DNA of 64,000 bases from positions 76,013,247-76,077,246 of the forward strand of contig CM040128.1 of NCBI GenBank assembly GCA_022559845.1, given 5' to 3'. The DNA comes from Amorphophallus konjac (lineage: Eukaryota > Streptophyta > Magnoliopsida > Alismatales > Araceae). The notes under the pieces were generated by a model. The model made no database searches and was not told where the DNA came from. It worked only from the letters and a program-made list of their open reading frames with translations. The translations under genes were made by a program, and so were the position numbers. Below, piece by piece: positions 36,952 to 47,864 of the stretch (position 1 is its first letter; each line of letters begins with the position of its first letter).

Positions 36952-39900
36952 ATGGAGATGTGCTCGGAGGAAGCGGCGAAGTACGTGTGGGAAGGGGCCA
37001 TCCCCCTCCAGATCCACCTCCACGAGTCCGAAGTCACCACCCTCCCCGCCCCTCCCCCTGCGCTGGTAAATTTTCTCCCCGATTCTCTTGCTCTTCTCCT
37101 CCGGTCACCAGGGCAATGCATCTGTTGTTCGATTTTTTCTTTTTCTTTAATGGTCGTTGATTAATTGTACAATTGTGGGCCTCTCTTCTTTTGTTTCTTT
37201 GTTTTTTCGAGGAAAGATGCAGTCTGCATCGCCAATTTTATTAGATTAGATAAAGAGAGGTAGTACAAGCATAGGCGACAAAGGCGAGGAGCCTTTGCTC
37301 TCCAAAAAAAAGAAAAATTGCAGCGACTTGAGGATCTTATTCCAATCCTGCAAGCTAATCTTCAGCAGAAAAGACCAAGGCAATGAACCTTTGCTCTCTT
37401 TTTTTTCATTTCTTCAATCTCAGTACCTCTGCTAGTGTCAACGACTTCCATGCTTCCCTGACTCATAGAAAGAAGTAAAATCAACATAGCAATGGGAAGG
37501 GAGATAAGAAGCACTGCTATTTGGTCCATATTTTTTCTGTGTGTGTGTGGGGGGGGCGGGCATGACCTGCAGATGTAGGGAAGAACCACTTGGGTACTAG
37601 AGGAATCCCAAGGGATGGGGTAGCGATCTACTAGTAAGCTGTGGGGCCTGCAAGGCGAGAACCATAGGAACTTTAGCATCATTCTGGTCACATTTCTTTG
37701 GTATATTTGGGCGTATGTATTTAATGATTGGATCTTTATTTCTTTAGATTTAATCTGAATTTGTTAGAGTTTGCACATTTGGCACATTTGAATGGATGAA
37801 TTTAGTAGTTGCAGGTTTTCTTTTGTGCATTGTACTCATATTCCATAATATCTCTCCATATATTATCTTTTACAATAAATTGTTGCCTTTTTAAGTCTAA
37901 GGTGCTTCCTCGGTCACCTCATGCCTCTGATTACATAGGTGATCTTGTTTATCTTTTTTCTGTCCAACTAGAGTTGGGTTAAACCATAGTTGTGAAGGCG
38001 ATACTGCAACCCAAAGCATTCATAGGGGAGCCTAGGTTCTTTAGGCGATAAGGCATCTGCCTAGGTGACACCTTGGCACCTCCTTAAAATTCCCCAAAAT
38101 GTATATCTCCAATATACAAATTAAAAATAAAATACATGAAAGAGTACATATTTCAATATTAAAAATTTAAAGCTAATGAATTAAATATATTGATGGCAAA
38201 AAATTGAACATAAAATTGAAGCGCAATGGGATAATAAACTTGAATAGATAAGAAAAAAAATCAATAATGACAAACAAAGCCAACAACACATAATAAAAGA
38301 CAATGAACAATTTACTACCCAAAACAAATTAAAAATAAAGAATGATATATTTAAAATTAGGCAGGTGCCTTGCTCCCCTAGGTGGGTGTGTTGCTTGGCT
38401 TTCTGGGCACAGAAAGGCAGGCTGGTTTCCTGTACTCATGAAGGTGCCTGGTTGCGTAGGTTCCACCGAATAATAAAAAATTACCACCAACAATTTACTG
38501 CCTCAAAACAAATAATGAATAATATAATTAAAATTAGGCAGGTGCACCTTGCGGGCACCTTGGTCTCCTTTGTGGACATGGAAAGGTGGGCTGGCACCTT
38601 GGACTCTTAAGGGTGCCTGGTTGCCTAGACGCTGCCTAGGCGGTGCCTAGGTGACCACATTGACAACTACGGGTTAGACAAGGATTGCAGGTCTTCTTGG
38701 TTAGGTAAGATAAGGTGGAGGAGATGGTAAGATTGGGTGGACCCATATCTCCATTGGTTCTGGACACTCAGTCAGGTGAAAGGAGCAGATGTAGTGCTTT
38801 CTGTTCATCACATTAACTTCTTGAGCATAATTTGTGTTCAAACTCCAATTCCAAATAAGACAGGCCAAAATTGCACTTAGTCTTTGTGAAACAGTTGGTT
38901 GAGTTGATTGAGCCATGAACTTGTCAATTCAACCGCATGCAGCTTTGAAAACACTGATTGGGTATTTTGTTGGTTACATTATGTATTTGTCACAATTATT
39001 TTTGGTAATTGTGTTTCCTGTTCTTATAGTATTAACCCTATTTAGTTTTGCTGTTTGTTTCAGGTGCTAGGCCCACGTATTGGATACCTGCCCTTATTAA
39101 TCCCTCTGATAAAGCCTCACTTTCATAGCACATTACCTCCCGGAGTCGATACAGTGTGGTTTGATTATAAAGGGTTACCACTCAAATGGTATGTCTTTTC
39201 TTTTTTTTTTCCTTGAACTTGTTGCCTTGCCCTTTTCTCTTAAGAGGCCATATTCTTGCAGTGCAACAAATATATGTTTTGGCCGGTAGCTAATAGAATC
39301 TTACTAGTTATATCCTATTGGCCTACAATCATTAGTTGGTGACTCTTCGATGCATCCTCCTATCTTTGCCAATTGACATTTGTTAGGATTTTGCCACATC
39401 CATAATTGACAAGGTGGTTGCCTAAGCACCTTGGGCCATCTGGCTCGGCCCTAAACCCAAGCACACCCTGCCTGGGTGCCTTGGGCTACCTGGCCTGGGC
39501 ATAGCCTATAATCCCCCCCCCCCCAAAAAAAAAGAAAAAAAAGAAAAAAAAGAAAAACCTATGTGTTGACTGAGTAGCCGCTTAAGTGCTTAGGTGCCTG
39601 GGAGACCCAAGCTCGCCTTGGGTCGCCTTGTCAACTTGACAACTGTGGCCATAACAAATGGGAATTCGGCATAAGGCTGCAGTTGGCTGAACAAATGTCC
39701 TATTATTTGAGATTTGGTTTCCCAATTCTTAGGCCACCCCAACATTGATGAGCAAAGGCTTAAAGCAATGCACTACTAAGAGCACAATATTGATGAAACT
39801 ACCAAAGGTTAACAGAGAATTTAGCTTGTCATGGATGATACCATCCTTACATATGTGATCTAGTATTAAATCATCCCATCTGATATTCTATCACATGAAC

Positions 39901-41937
39901 ACTATTGTCCAATGTATTTTTTGAGGCACCAATGGTGTAGAAAGAAATTATTGCCTTCAAATTAAAATTCATAGTTATACATATATCCAGGAGTTGACCA
40001 TGGAATGTGAAAGTGATCCCCCCACCCCAAGTGCAGGTCGGAACTTTTTATCAATATAGATAAACCATACTGTGCATTTGTGTAGCTAATGGAAGCCAGC
40101 TATGTCCCTCAAGGGTGGGAGAGTTGGATAAGCACTTCGTGGGTAACTGCGAAGTCATGGTATCAACTCCCACTAGTGGACAAAAATGCAGGATGGATAC
40201 CAGTCCAGGAACATAGATAAACCATACCGTGCATTTGTGTAGCTAATGGAAGCCAACTATGTCCCTCAAGGGTGGGAGAGTTGGATAAGCACTTCGTGGG
40301 CAACTGCGAAGTCATGGTATCAACTCCCACCAGTGGACAGAAATGCAGGATGGATACCAGTCCAGGGTTCACGTGGGTTCTGACCTCACGGACTTCATTG
40401 GGTCAATGGGGGGGTCCACTGTCCAAGAGACATTTGGCCTGCTGCAGCTCTGGCTACTGGTGATTCAAGCTTGATCCTAGGTGGGTGGGTTTACTTTTGC
40501 TATTAAAGGGAAGGGGAGCCAGATATGCCAATAGCTTTACATACTGAATGCATTCAATGTATAGTGCTTAAATCCCGTGCCAGATTATGGAGATTCATCT
40601 GAGATCAACTACTGGTGTTACTGAGGATTGGAAGAAAGTGCTGTGCAGGCACTGAATTCTATTGACAAGTCCAGTTTTGTACATCCATTATGATCTTCAA
40701 TCTTTTAGCTCTTTGCTTGTTGGTAACTTATGAATATTAGTTTTAAGTTGTGGTATTCTAATTTTCTTAATTTATATTTTCATCTAACATTGCTTGGAAT
40801 GCTTGAACTAAGAAATAAATGTACTTTGATGTGAAATTTGATTTGTTGGTTGCTTTGTCTTGCCTTGCCCTACAACTGTCGTAATCATGACCATGAACAA
40901 TATCCTACATCAGTAGGCCTTTTTTTTAAATGCTAGATTATTTTCTAATTGCCACTTCTCATGTTTATAGGTACATACCAACTGGAGTTCTCTTTGATCT
41001 TCTATGTCCAGAACCCGAAAGGCCGTGGAACTTAACGGTAGGATATATGCTGTTATTTGTTCAATGTTGCATATGATGTCAGCAACTGCTGTCATATTGT
41101 CGAATGTAACAGATTTTTTATGCTTGTGTCCTACAAAAGTGGTGTGACTTGTACTTTTTGTAAAAGCTGCTTCAGCATCTCAAAAGTTTTCTTAAAGATT
41201 GTACTGCCAAGATGATGGATCATACTATCAACTCATAGTGTAGAGATCGTTGAGGAATTTTAAAGGTTGGTATAGTTTGAGGCAAGGTTTAAAAATTAGC
41301 ACACTTCAGCATGAATCGACCGAACAGTGTCAGTTTTGGGCAGGCTGATCCAATCCTGACCCACCTTTCCTGATTCTTTGGGGCAGGTCAACCAGATTGG
41401 CTTGGATCAATCAGCCAATCCCGTCAAGCATTGGCCTAGATCAGGCTTGATCCAGTCTCCAACAACTAGTTTGACTCTATGTAATCAGAGGCATGAGACG
41501 ACCGAGGTGATTGAGGGGGTCCCTTAGCCTCTAAGACTTAGGCATTTGAGGTGACATATTATTAAAATATATTAAATAAATTAGGTCTATAAATATATCA
41601 TTAAATATCACAAAAACATATATACAAACCATATACGATTACTAAATTCATCAATTTAAATGTGAAAAATAAATGAAGAACCTATCAAATTCACATAAAA
41701 TTTGAACAAGTCAAGTTGCAATTACTAGATTCATACTTGGCCTATATTCTTTAGTTGCTGGCATTATTTCATGGTGTTATTATTCAGATACCAAATTGTT
41801 GGATGCAGTGTATATCCACAGTTGTATAACAAGAATCTATTTTACAGGTCCACTTTAGAGGTTATCCAGCAGAAAGCTTGACCCCCTGTGATGGTGAAGA
41901 AAGTGTGAAGTGGAGCTTCATTAATTCCTTAAAAGAG
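36952..41937 (+). CDS. ATG5: ATG5 autophagy protein, exons 1-4 (N-terminal part)
   Basis: Exons are 36952-37065, 39064-39188, 40971-41037 and 41848-41937; all junctions are GT/AG and in phase, giving 132 residues without a stop. The protein has the plant ATG5 signatures AKYVWEGAIPLQIHLHESEV, LGPRIGYLPLLIPLIKPHF, WFDYKGLPLKWYIPTGVLFD, PEPERPWNLTVHFRGYP and SVKWSFINSLKE. ATG5 is conjugated to ATG12; with ATG16 the conjugate promotes ATG8 lipidation on forming autophagosomes. This part covers the first ubiquitin-like fold. By position Lys131 (codon 41932-41934) corresponds to the known ATG12-acceptor lysine (Lys128 in Arabidopsis), one codon before the end of exon 4. Plant ATG5 is usually about 340-370 residues; the later exons are not in the remaining 22 kb. 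The start at 36952 is chosen for length; 36958 and 36832 are in-frame alternatives. Either intron 4 is very large or the gene is truncated. Confidence 0.92.
37066..39063 (+). other. ATG5 intron 1 with an AGGCG/CCTAGG-rich repeat
   Basis: 1,998 bp. From about 37985 to 38675 it carries a diffuse repeat built from GCCTAGG, AGGCG and GCACCTTGG words, bounded by TAGTTGTGAAGG and its imperfect complement ACATTGACAACTA; this looks like an old DNA element, but I found no clean target duplication. Between 37885 and 37945 is a block found inverted in intron 3. Confidence 0.6.
39189..40970 (+). other. ATG5 intron 2 with a second AGGC-type element and a SINE-like duplication
   Basis: 1,782 bp. A relative of the intron 1 repeat occupies about 39400-39645 (ATTGACAAGGTGG ... 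CGCCTTGTCAA). A poly-C/poly-A patch follows at about 39507-39555. The SINE-like pair at 40056-40369 is annotated separately. Confidence 0.6.
40056..40369 (+). repeat. Tandem pair of a 157-bp tRNA-like (SINE-type) unit
   Basis: Two near-identical units start at 40056 and 40213 (ATAGATAAACC). Each contains TGGGAGAGTTGG, close to a polymerase III A box, and about 35 nt later GGTATCAACTCC, close to a B box, with a hairpin-like CACTTCG...CGAAGT between them. This looks like a tRNA-derived SINE head, here duplicated in tandem; the tail continues after the second copy. A functional RNA is not implied. Confidence 0.55.
41038..41847 (+). other. ATG5 intron 3
   Basis: 810 bp. The stretch 41468-41540 (TGTAATCAGAGGCATGAG...) is an inverted relative of 37885-37945 in intron 1. 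Otherwise nothing recognised. Confidence 0.6.
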
Positions 41938-42511
41938 GTTTGAGGACAACATATAGGATTTCTTATTCATGTTGATGCCTATTTATTCATGCAACTAATT
42001 TCAGTTAGTATCGGGTAAATCCTGTTTGCTTTGGGTGCACCCTCTTTATGATATCTGGCACCCTGTTGCAATCATGCCTTTGTTATATATGCGGTTCAAG
42101 GCAATAGTTGAAATAGGGTTTTCTGAACATGAGAAATACGGTGCACTGAATTTACTAATCTCAAATTTGATATTTTAAATATTTAAAACAATAAAAGGTT
42201 GGTCTTTTTCCATTATTTGGCTCTAGTAGCCACGTGAGTATATGTTTACCTCATCGCAATCAGTTGACTTCGAAGACTATCTTCTTGGCACCCAATGCAG
42301 CAGTCTTTGTTAATGCTCTTACTATGTATTTTCCAATCCTAGTGCCATTGGTGGACATGGCTGTTCTGATTTCTCCTTGATACCATTGTTGAACATGAGT
42401 GTCCTGAATTCTCCTTGCTATGTGTATTGATATGCTATCACTGCTCCATTGGGTATGACATTTTGTGTCATTGTTGCACTCTATTTAAAAAAAAGAGAAA
42501 AAGGGGGAGTG
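41938..42511 (+). other. Start of ATG5 intron 4 (or 3' flank)
   Basis: The donor GAG|GTTTGAGG follows exon 4. The 574 bp up to the first LTR-derived sequence hold no exon of ATG5 and no other gene. Confidence 0.5.
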
Positions 42512-43009
42512 TTGAACCCCGTAAATTTACAACATTTTTTGATATTTTAGAAGATTTTAAAAAATTATTAAGTCTACTATGTGACGGTTAAATGATATAA
42601 AATCGTCACCGTTACATAAATGCCCTCGTGATTCTGTCGGGCAGGGTTATTCACATAAACCCTATGTGTTCCTTGCATGGGAATTTTATCAAACAACTTG
42701 TGGGCGGCATGAAGCCACGTACCCACGCAGTAAAATAGCAACAAAAGGTTTATCCAGTCCTTTAGACTGTCCTTGGTGGTCGGGGAAGTGATCCCTGCGC
42801 CACAAAAAAGGGTGGATAGCAAAAGTTCCTCAGATGAAAACAAAAACAAAAACAAAGCCTCCACGTGCTGCAACTCTGGACTCCCAACAATAAAAAATTG
42901 CTTGAAAGGGATGGGTCAAAGCTTTTATAGCCCTTTGGGGGCCAAGAAACCCAGAAGCTCCCCCTCCTCCGCCTCTCTTTCTCTCCCGGACAGATGTAGC
43001 ACTGGAGGG

Positions 43010-43270
43010 ACTTTCCCTCCGGTTGCACAACGCCAGAGGGGGCCCCCCTTTGGTGCGCACGCACCGGAGAGAGCTCCTCCGGTTGTGTAGGCTCTGTAGG
43101 AGCCTCCTTCGGTTGTGCAGGCACTGGGGGGAGTTCCCTCCGGTTGCGTAGGCTCCGGAGGAGCTTCCTCCGGTTGTGCAGGCACTGGAGGGAGTTCCTC
43201 CAATTGCACATGCACCAGAGGGACTCCATCCGGTTGCGCACACACCGGAGGAAGCCCCCTCTTGCTGCGA
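43010..43270. repeat. GC-rich tandem repeat with CTCCGGTTGTGCAGGC-type units
   Basis: Units of roughly 35-45 bp combining TCCGGTTG(T/C)G(C/T)A, GGC and ACTGGAGG(G)AG. All reading frames are open on both strands, which explains the long frames here. Confidence 0.7.
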
Positions 43271-43517
43271 GTTTCGGAGGAGGTCCGTCCGATAGCATAA
43301 GCACTGGAGTGAGGTCTTTACACGTGGAATTTTCGGTAGCCATTTTGTTGGATAAATATGTGTATGTTTCATCATATTTGTTACTTCTGTGCTGCGAGTT
43401 TCGGAGGAGGTCCGTCCGATAGCATAAGCATTGGAGCGAGGTCTTTACACGTGGAATTTTCGGTAGCCATTTTGTTGGATAAATATGTGTATGTTTCATC
43501 ATATTTGTTACTTTTGT
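43264..43517. repeat. 127-bp tandem duplication
   Basis: Two near-identical units begin at 43264 and 43391 with GCTGCGAGTTTCGGAGG and continue through TTTACACGTGGAATTTTCGG; only a few bases differ, so the duplication is young. Confidence 0.85.
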
Positions 43518-43934
43518 GCTTTTGCATTTTGCAGATGATTTAGGGTTCGTGTATTGGACTTTTCTCTACCGACCGGAGTCGGTGTTAATTTACATCGGAC
43601 AAGTCTGAACACCTTTGATTAACTTTCGAAGAACGTCTTTTGCCTCTATGCGTTGTGACATTAATGATCTTGATGATCGCCAATGACGGGTACATACTCT
43701 TGCAAAGAAATTTGGAGACTTCAATTTCTTGTAACATATGTAATTTGATTTACAATCGGCCTTTCTAGACCTTTACATATGGTCCCAATTATGTAATCGA
43801 GTCTTCTAGATTACACTCGGTTGCAACCAAAGCATTTGAATTTGCTTCAATCTGCATTTGGATCTTTGAATTTGATTTCGTCCTGATCGGACGGATAAAC
43901 TTAAATTCTATCAGGATCGGACCGTTGGATCGCC

Positions 43935-44330
43935 AAGATGATCACTGTCGGTCTGTCAGATTTACTTCATGGTCTTGATCAGGCCATTGAATTTGAATGT
44001 GGTCGAGATCCGACCATTGGATTTGCTTTGGATCGCCATTCGACCATTGATTTCAAATTTCATCACGATTGGTCCGTTAGATCGCCAAAATGATCATTAT
44101 CGAACCGTCGGAGTTACTCCATGGTCATAACCAAGATGATCACTATCGGTCCGTCAGATTTACTTCATGGTCTTGATCAGGCCATTGAATTTGAATGTGG
44201 TCGAGGTTCGACCATTGTATTTGCTTTGGATCGTCATCCGACCATTGATTTCAAATTTCATCACGATTGGTCCGTTAGATCGCCAAAATGATCATTATCG
44301 AACCGTCGGAGTTGCTCCATGGTCATAACC
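43935..44330. repeat. 198-bp tandem duplication
   Basis: Units start at 43935 and 44133 with AAGATGATCACT and share GATCAGGCCATTGAATTTG and CGAACCGTCGGAGTT. Within a unit the word GACCATTGATTT recurs, so the duplication sits on an older repeat. Confidence 0.8.
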
Positions 44331-44339
44331 ACTCTTTTG

Positions 44340-45060
44340 ATTGTGATTGGCCCCTTAGTTGACTTCTCGGAAATAGCCCCGTCATTTGACTTCGTGGGTA
44401 TTCCTCGTCTTAATTTCCTAACTTCTCGGAAATAACTCCATCATTTGACTTCCTGGGCATTCATTGTCTTCATTTCTTGACTTCTTGAAAATAACTCCGT
44501 CATTAGACTTCTTGGGCATTCCTCGTCTTAATTTCTTGATTTCTCGGAAATAGCCCCATCATTTGACTTTCGGGACATTCCTTGTCTTCATTTCTTGACT
44601 TCTCGGAAATAATCCCGTCGTTGGACTTCTTGAGCATTCCTGTCATTTCTCGACTTCTCGGAGATCGCCGCATCGTTCGACTTCTTGGGCATTCCTATCA
44701 TTTCTCGACTTCTCGGAGATCACCCCGTCGTTTGACTTCCTGGACATTCCTCGTCTTCATTTCTTGACTTATCAGAAATAACCCCATCATTTGACTTCCA
44801 GGGCATTCCTCGTTTTCATTTCTTGACTTATCGGAAATAATCCCGTCATTCGATTTCTTGGGCATTCTTCGTCTTAATTTCTTGAATTCTCGGAAATAAC
44901 ACTGTCATTCGATTTCTTGAGTATTCCTCGTTTTCATTTCTTGACTTCTCGAAAATAACCCCGTCATTCGACTTCTTGAGCATTCATCGTTTTCATTTCT
45001 TGACTTTCCGGAGATAGCCCTGTCACCTCTCGACTTATTGGGCTTATCTGCTATTTCTTG
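44340..45060. repeat. ~58-60-bp tandem array, about 12 copies
   Basis: Unit consensus contains TTGACTTCTCGGAAATAACC, CCGTCATTTGACTTCTTGGG and CATTCCTCGTCTTCATTTC. Copies are diverged by substitutions with little length change. Confidence 0.85.
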
Positions 45061-45239
45061 ATTTGTCAAGGTTTATCTGCAATTTTACGCATTTCTGAAT
45101 TTTCAGATATGATAGCTTTTGGCCATGAAAAAGATGCATATGCCGAACTCAGGAGAGCGCACACCGCTTTAGGGAAGGGGCGTGGTCCCGTTCCATCGAG
45201 TCGTGCAAATGGCGTAAATAGGAACTAGGGCATTTTGAT

Positions 45240-45760
45240 GATTTTGAGACAAGTCGGGAACTTACCTTAAGGGTATTTTTGTAAATTTTCCACCATTAGG
45301 GGTGGTTATGTAATTTTCTTACCATCGGGGTTATTTTTGCAATTTTCTATCATCGGGGGTCTTTCTATAATTTTTCCATCATCAGGGGTATTTCTGCAAT
45401 TTTTCACCATCAGGGGTATTTTTGTATTTTTTTCATCATCGGAGATATTTTTACAATTTTCCCGTCCTTGGGAGTATTTATGCAATTTTCCTTCGTTGGG
45501 GACATTTATGTAATTTTTCTGTCACCGGGGTCATTTTTTTGCAAATTTTCACAATTAGGGGTATTTCTATAATTTTTCCACCATTGGGGGTATTTTATAA
45601 TTTTTATATCATCAGGGATATTTCTACATTTTTTTCTTCATTGACGACATTTCTGCAATGTTTACTTCATCGGGGTCATTTATGCAATTTTCCCATCATC
45701 GGAGTCATTTTTTGTAATTTTCTGAACAACAGAAGGTATTACTGCAATTTCTGGATATAA
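45240..45760. repeat. ~38-bp tandem array, about a dozen copies
   Basis: Unit consensus resembles GGGGTATTTCTGCAATTTTT with CCATCA. The 112-codon frame crossing it is periodic and not considered a gene. Confidence 0.8.
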
Positions 45761-46620
45761 TTGGGTTCTTCCCATGATTTCCCAAGTTTCTTTATGGGCT
45801 TTGGCTATTTTATAAAATTTGCATGGTTCCATCTTCGTTCCAGCAACTTTGATGATCAAAAGATCATATCCCAGGTGTGGGGTGCATACCCCTTTTTGTG
45901 GGTTTTAGTTAACAACCAAACATCTTGAAGTCTTCAACCCACCAAGGGTTTTAGGAGATAACAAAACATCTTGGAGCTTAAAGTCTCTAAGTGCTCTTGC
46001 GCGGTCTCTCCAGGTTCTTGCGTCATTTTCTCCTTCTTTTTCTTCCGAGTGTGACCAACCTCCTCCTTTTATAGTGATAGGAGCATGGTTTGCCGTCTCG
46101 CCCCGAACCGCACCGACCCGCACGACCCGACCCAGGCGGGCGCCGGGTCGCACGGGGTGTGGGTCGTGGCCGGGACGCACTGGACCGCATGGTCCCGTGC
46201 GTCCCGCCGCGTACCGGAGCGGGTCGAGGCGGGCCCGGTCTGGTTCGTGCGGGACGGCGCGTACGTGCCGGGTCGCCCATATAGCGGGCCGGGTGCGGGC
46301 GGGTCTGGCATCCGCAGCGGTTGAAGGGGTGGCCGGCGGGTGTGGGCGGTGCAAAGCGGCGGCGGACGGCGGCGGACGGCACCGGACGGCAGCGACGACC
46401 GGCGATCAGAGGTAGGTGCCCTAAATTTTAGGAGATGGGTGAGGAGGGGGGTGGGGGAGGGTGAGTATCGTGTAGATCTGCCACCGCGGGGGTGGGGGAG
46501 GGTGAGGGTGGGCCGTGGGCGTCTGCGGCCGTCGCGGGCACCGTGAGAGGGGGAGGGGGGCGTCTGCGGCCGTCGGAGGGGGGAGGGGTGACGTCTGCGG
46601 GCGGCGGGTGTCGGAGGGGG

Positions 46621-46935
46621 GCGTGCGGCGGGCGTCTGCGGGCGGCACCGTCGGAGGGGGGAGGGGGGCGTCTGCGGGCGTCGGGCGAGGGGGGACGTCT
46701 GCGGGCGGCGCGCGTCGCGGGCACGGAGGGGGGAGGGGGGGCATGCGGCGGGCGTCTGCGGGCGGCACCGTCGGAGGGGGGAGGGGGGCGTCTGCGGGCG
46801 TCGGGCGAGGGGGGACGTCTGCGGGCGGCTCGCGTCGCGGGCACGGAGGGGGGAGGGGGGGCGTGCGGCGGGCGTCTGCGGGCGGCACCGTCGGAGGGGG
46901 GAGGGGGCGTCTGCGGGCGTCGGGGAGGGGGGGGT
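46621..46935. repeat. 120-bp GC-rich minisatellite in the hAT 5' region
   Basis: Units start at exactly 46621, 46741 and 46861 (GCGTGCGGCG or GCATGCGGCG); the third is partial. G-runs such as GGAGGGGGGAGGGGGG recur and could form quadruplexes. The surrounding 46440-47080 is made of the same words in looser order. Frames of 138-297 codons exist on both strands and are composition artefacts. Confidence 0.85.
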
Positions 46936-47079
46936 GTCGGGGGGGCGTCGCGGGCCGGCCACCGTCAGAGGGGGGAGGGGGGGCCGTCTTCACCGTGAGG
47001 GGGGGAGGGTGAGATGGGGAGGGGGGGGGGGGCGTCTGCATCGCCGCCCCCAGCTCCGGGGGGGGGCGGGGAGGGTGGG

Positions 47080-47864
47080 GGGGGGTTGTTTAATTTTTTT
47101 ATTTTTTAATTAAAAAATATAAGAAAATATATTATTATATTATTTAATATTATTATGAATGTATTATTTAATTCATGTTATATAAATAAGATAATTTTTG
47201 TTTAATTTATGTTGTATAAATATCATTTTAATTATGTATTATTTAATTCATTTTGTAGAATTAATATAAATAATATTTAATTCATGTTGTAGTAATAAAT
47301 TTATTTTTTGATGTGTAATTCAATTCATGTTTAAATATTAGATTTAATGTAAATGTAATATTAAATATTAAATTTAGCATTACATTTGAAAAAATATTGA
47401 TATTAATATCAGTATTAGTTGTAGATGTAAAATATTTTTAAATGCATAATGTATATTAGTTAATTGAATTGCATAATGTAATTTAATTTAATGTAAATAT
47501 AAATTTAGTGTTGAATATTTTATAAATAATTTTAAAGTTAATTTATATGTACAATGTAAATTATTTAGAGATGTTTATAATTTATATGTGTCATGTAATT
47601 TAATTAGAGATGTAATTTTAAATATCTAATTAGTGATAAATAATTTTAAATTTAATGTATATGTATTAATTATAAATATTAACCTTATTTGTATGTTATA
47701 GAAATAATGATATTATTTTGAACTAAATTATATGAAGATGTATTAAATATTGAATTTAGTCTTGCATGGTACGCAAATAATAAAATTCTGTTCATTGTTA
47801 GTTGTAGATGGGAAATAATATAATTTCATATTTTGAATTTCTTAATTTTAGGAGATAACACTCT
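47080..47864. other. AT-rich leader or intron of the hAT transposase gene
   Basis: Nearly 800 bp of AT-rich DNA between the minisatellite and the start codon. It ends in CTTAATTTTAG|GAG, which looks like a 3' splice site, so an untranslated first exon upstream is likely. Confidence 0.45.

Larger units (their letters stand above)
42512..46075 (-). repeat. LTR-retrotransposon-derived sequence, minus orientation, two promoter units
   Basis: Read on the minus strand, a promoter CTATAAAAGG (46065-46074) is followed by a leader, tandem arrays, a block containing AATCAAAGGTGTTC and ATTAACACCGACT (about 43545-43640), GC-rich repeats with CTCCGG words, a second TATA box CTATAAAAGC (42921-42930) and a terminus GGGTTCAACA at 42512. 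The same order of parts occurs on the plus strand at 53086-56850, so this is a recurrent LTR family in opposite orientation. No pol or gag is visible. Exact LTR boundaries other than 42512 are uncertain; long frames here are repeat artefacts. Confidence 0.6.

Noticed and set aside
42577..43502. 246-codon minus-strand frame and its neighbours
   Set aside because: Built from the CTCCGGTTG tandem repeat and a 127-bp duplication, as shown by repeated peptide blocks.
44340..45060. CRISPR-like appearance of regularly spaced repeats
   Set aside because: Spacers are not unique; the whole unit repeats, and this is a plant genome.
46069..47041. Frames up to 297 codons in the hAT leader
   Set aside because: 120-bp units divisible by three in G-rich sequence keep all frames open; the peptides are repetitive.
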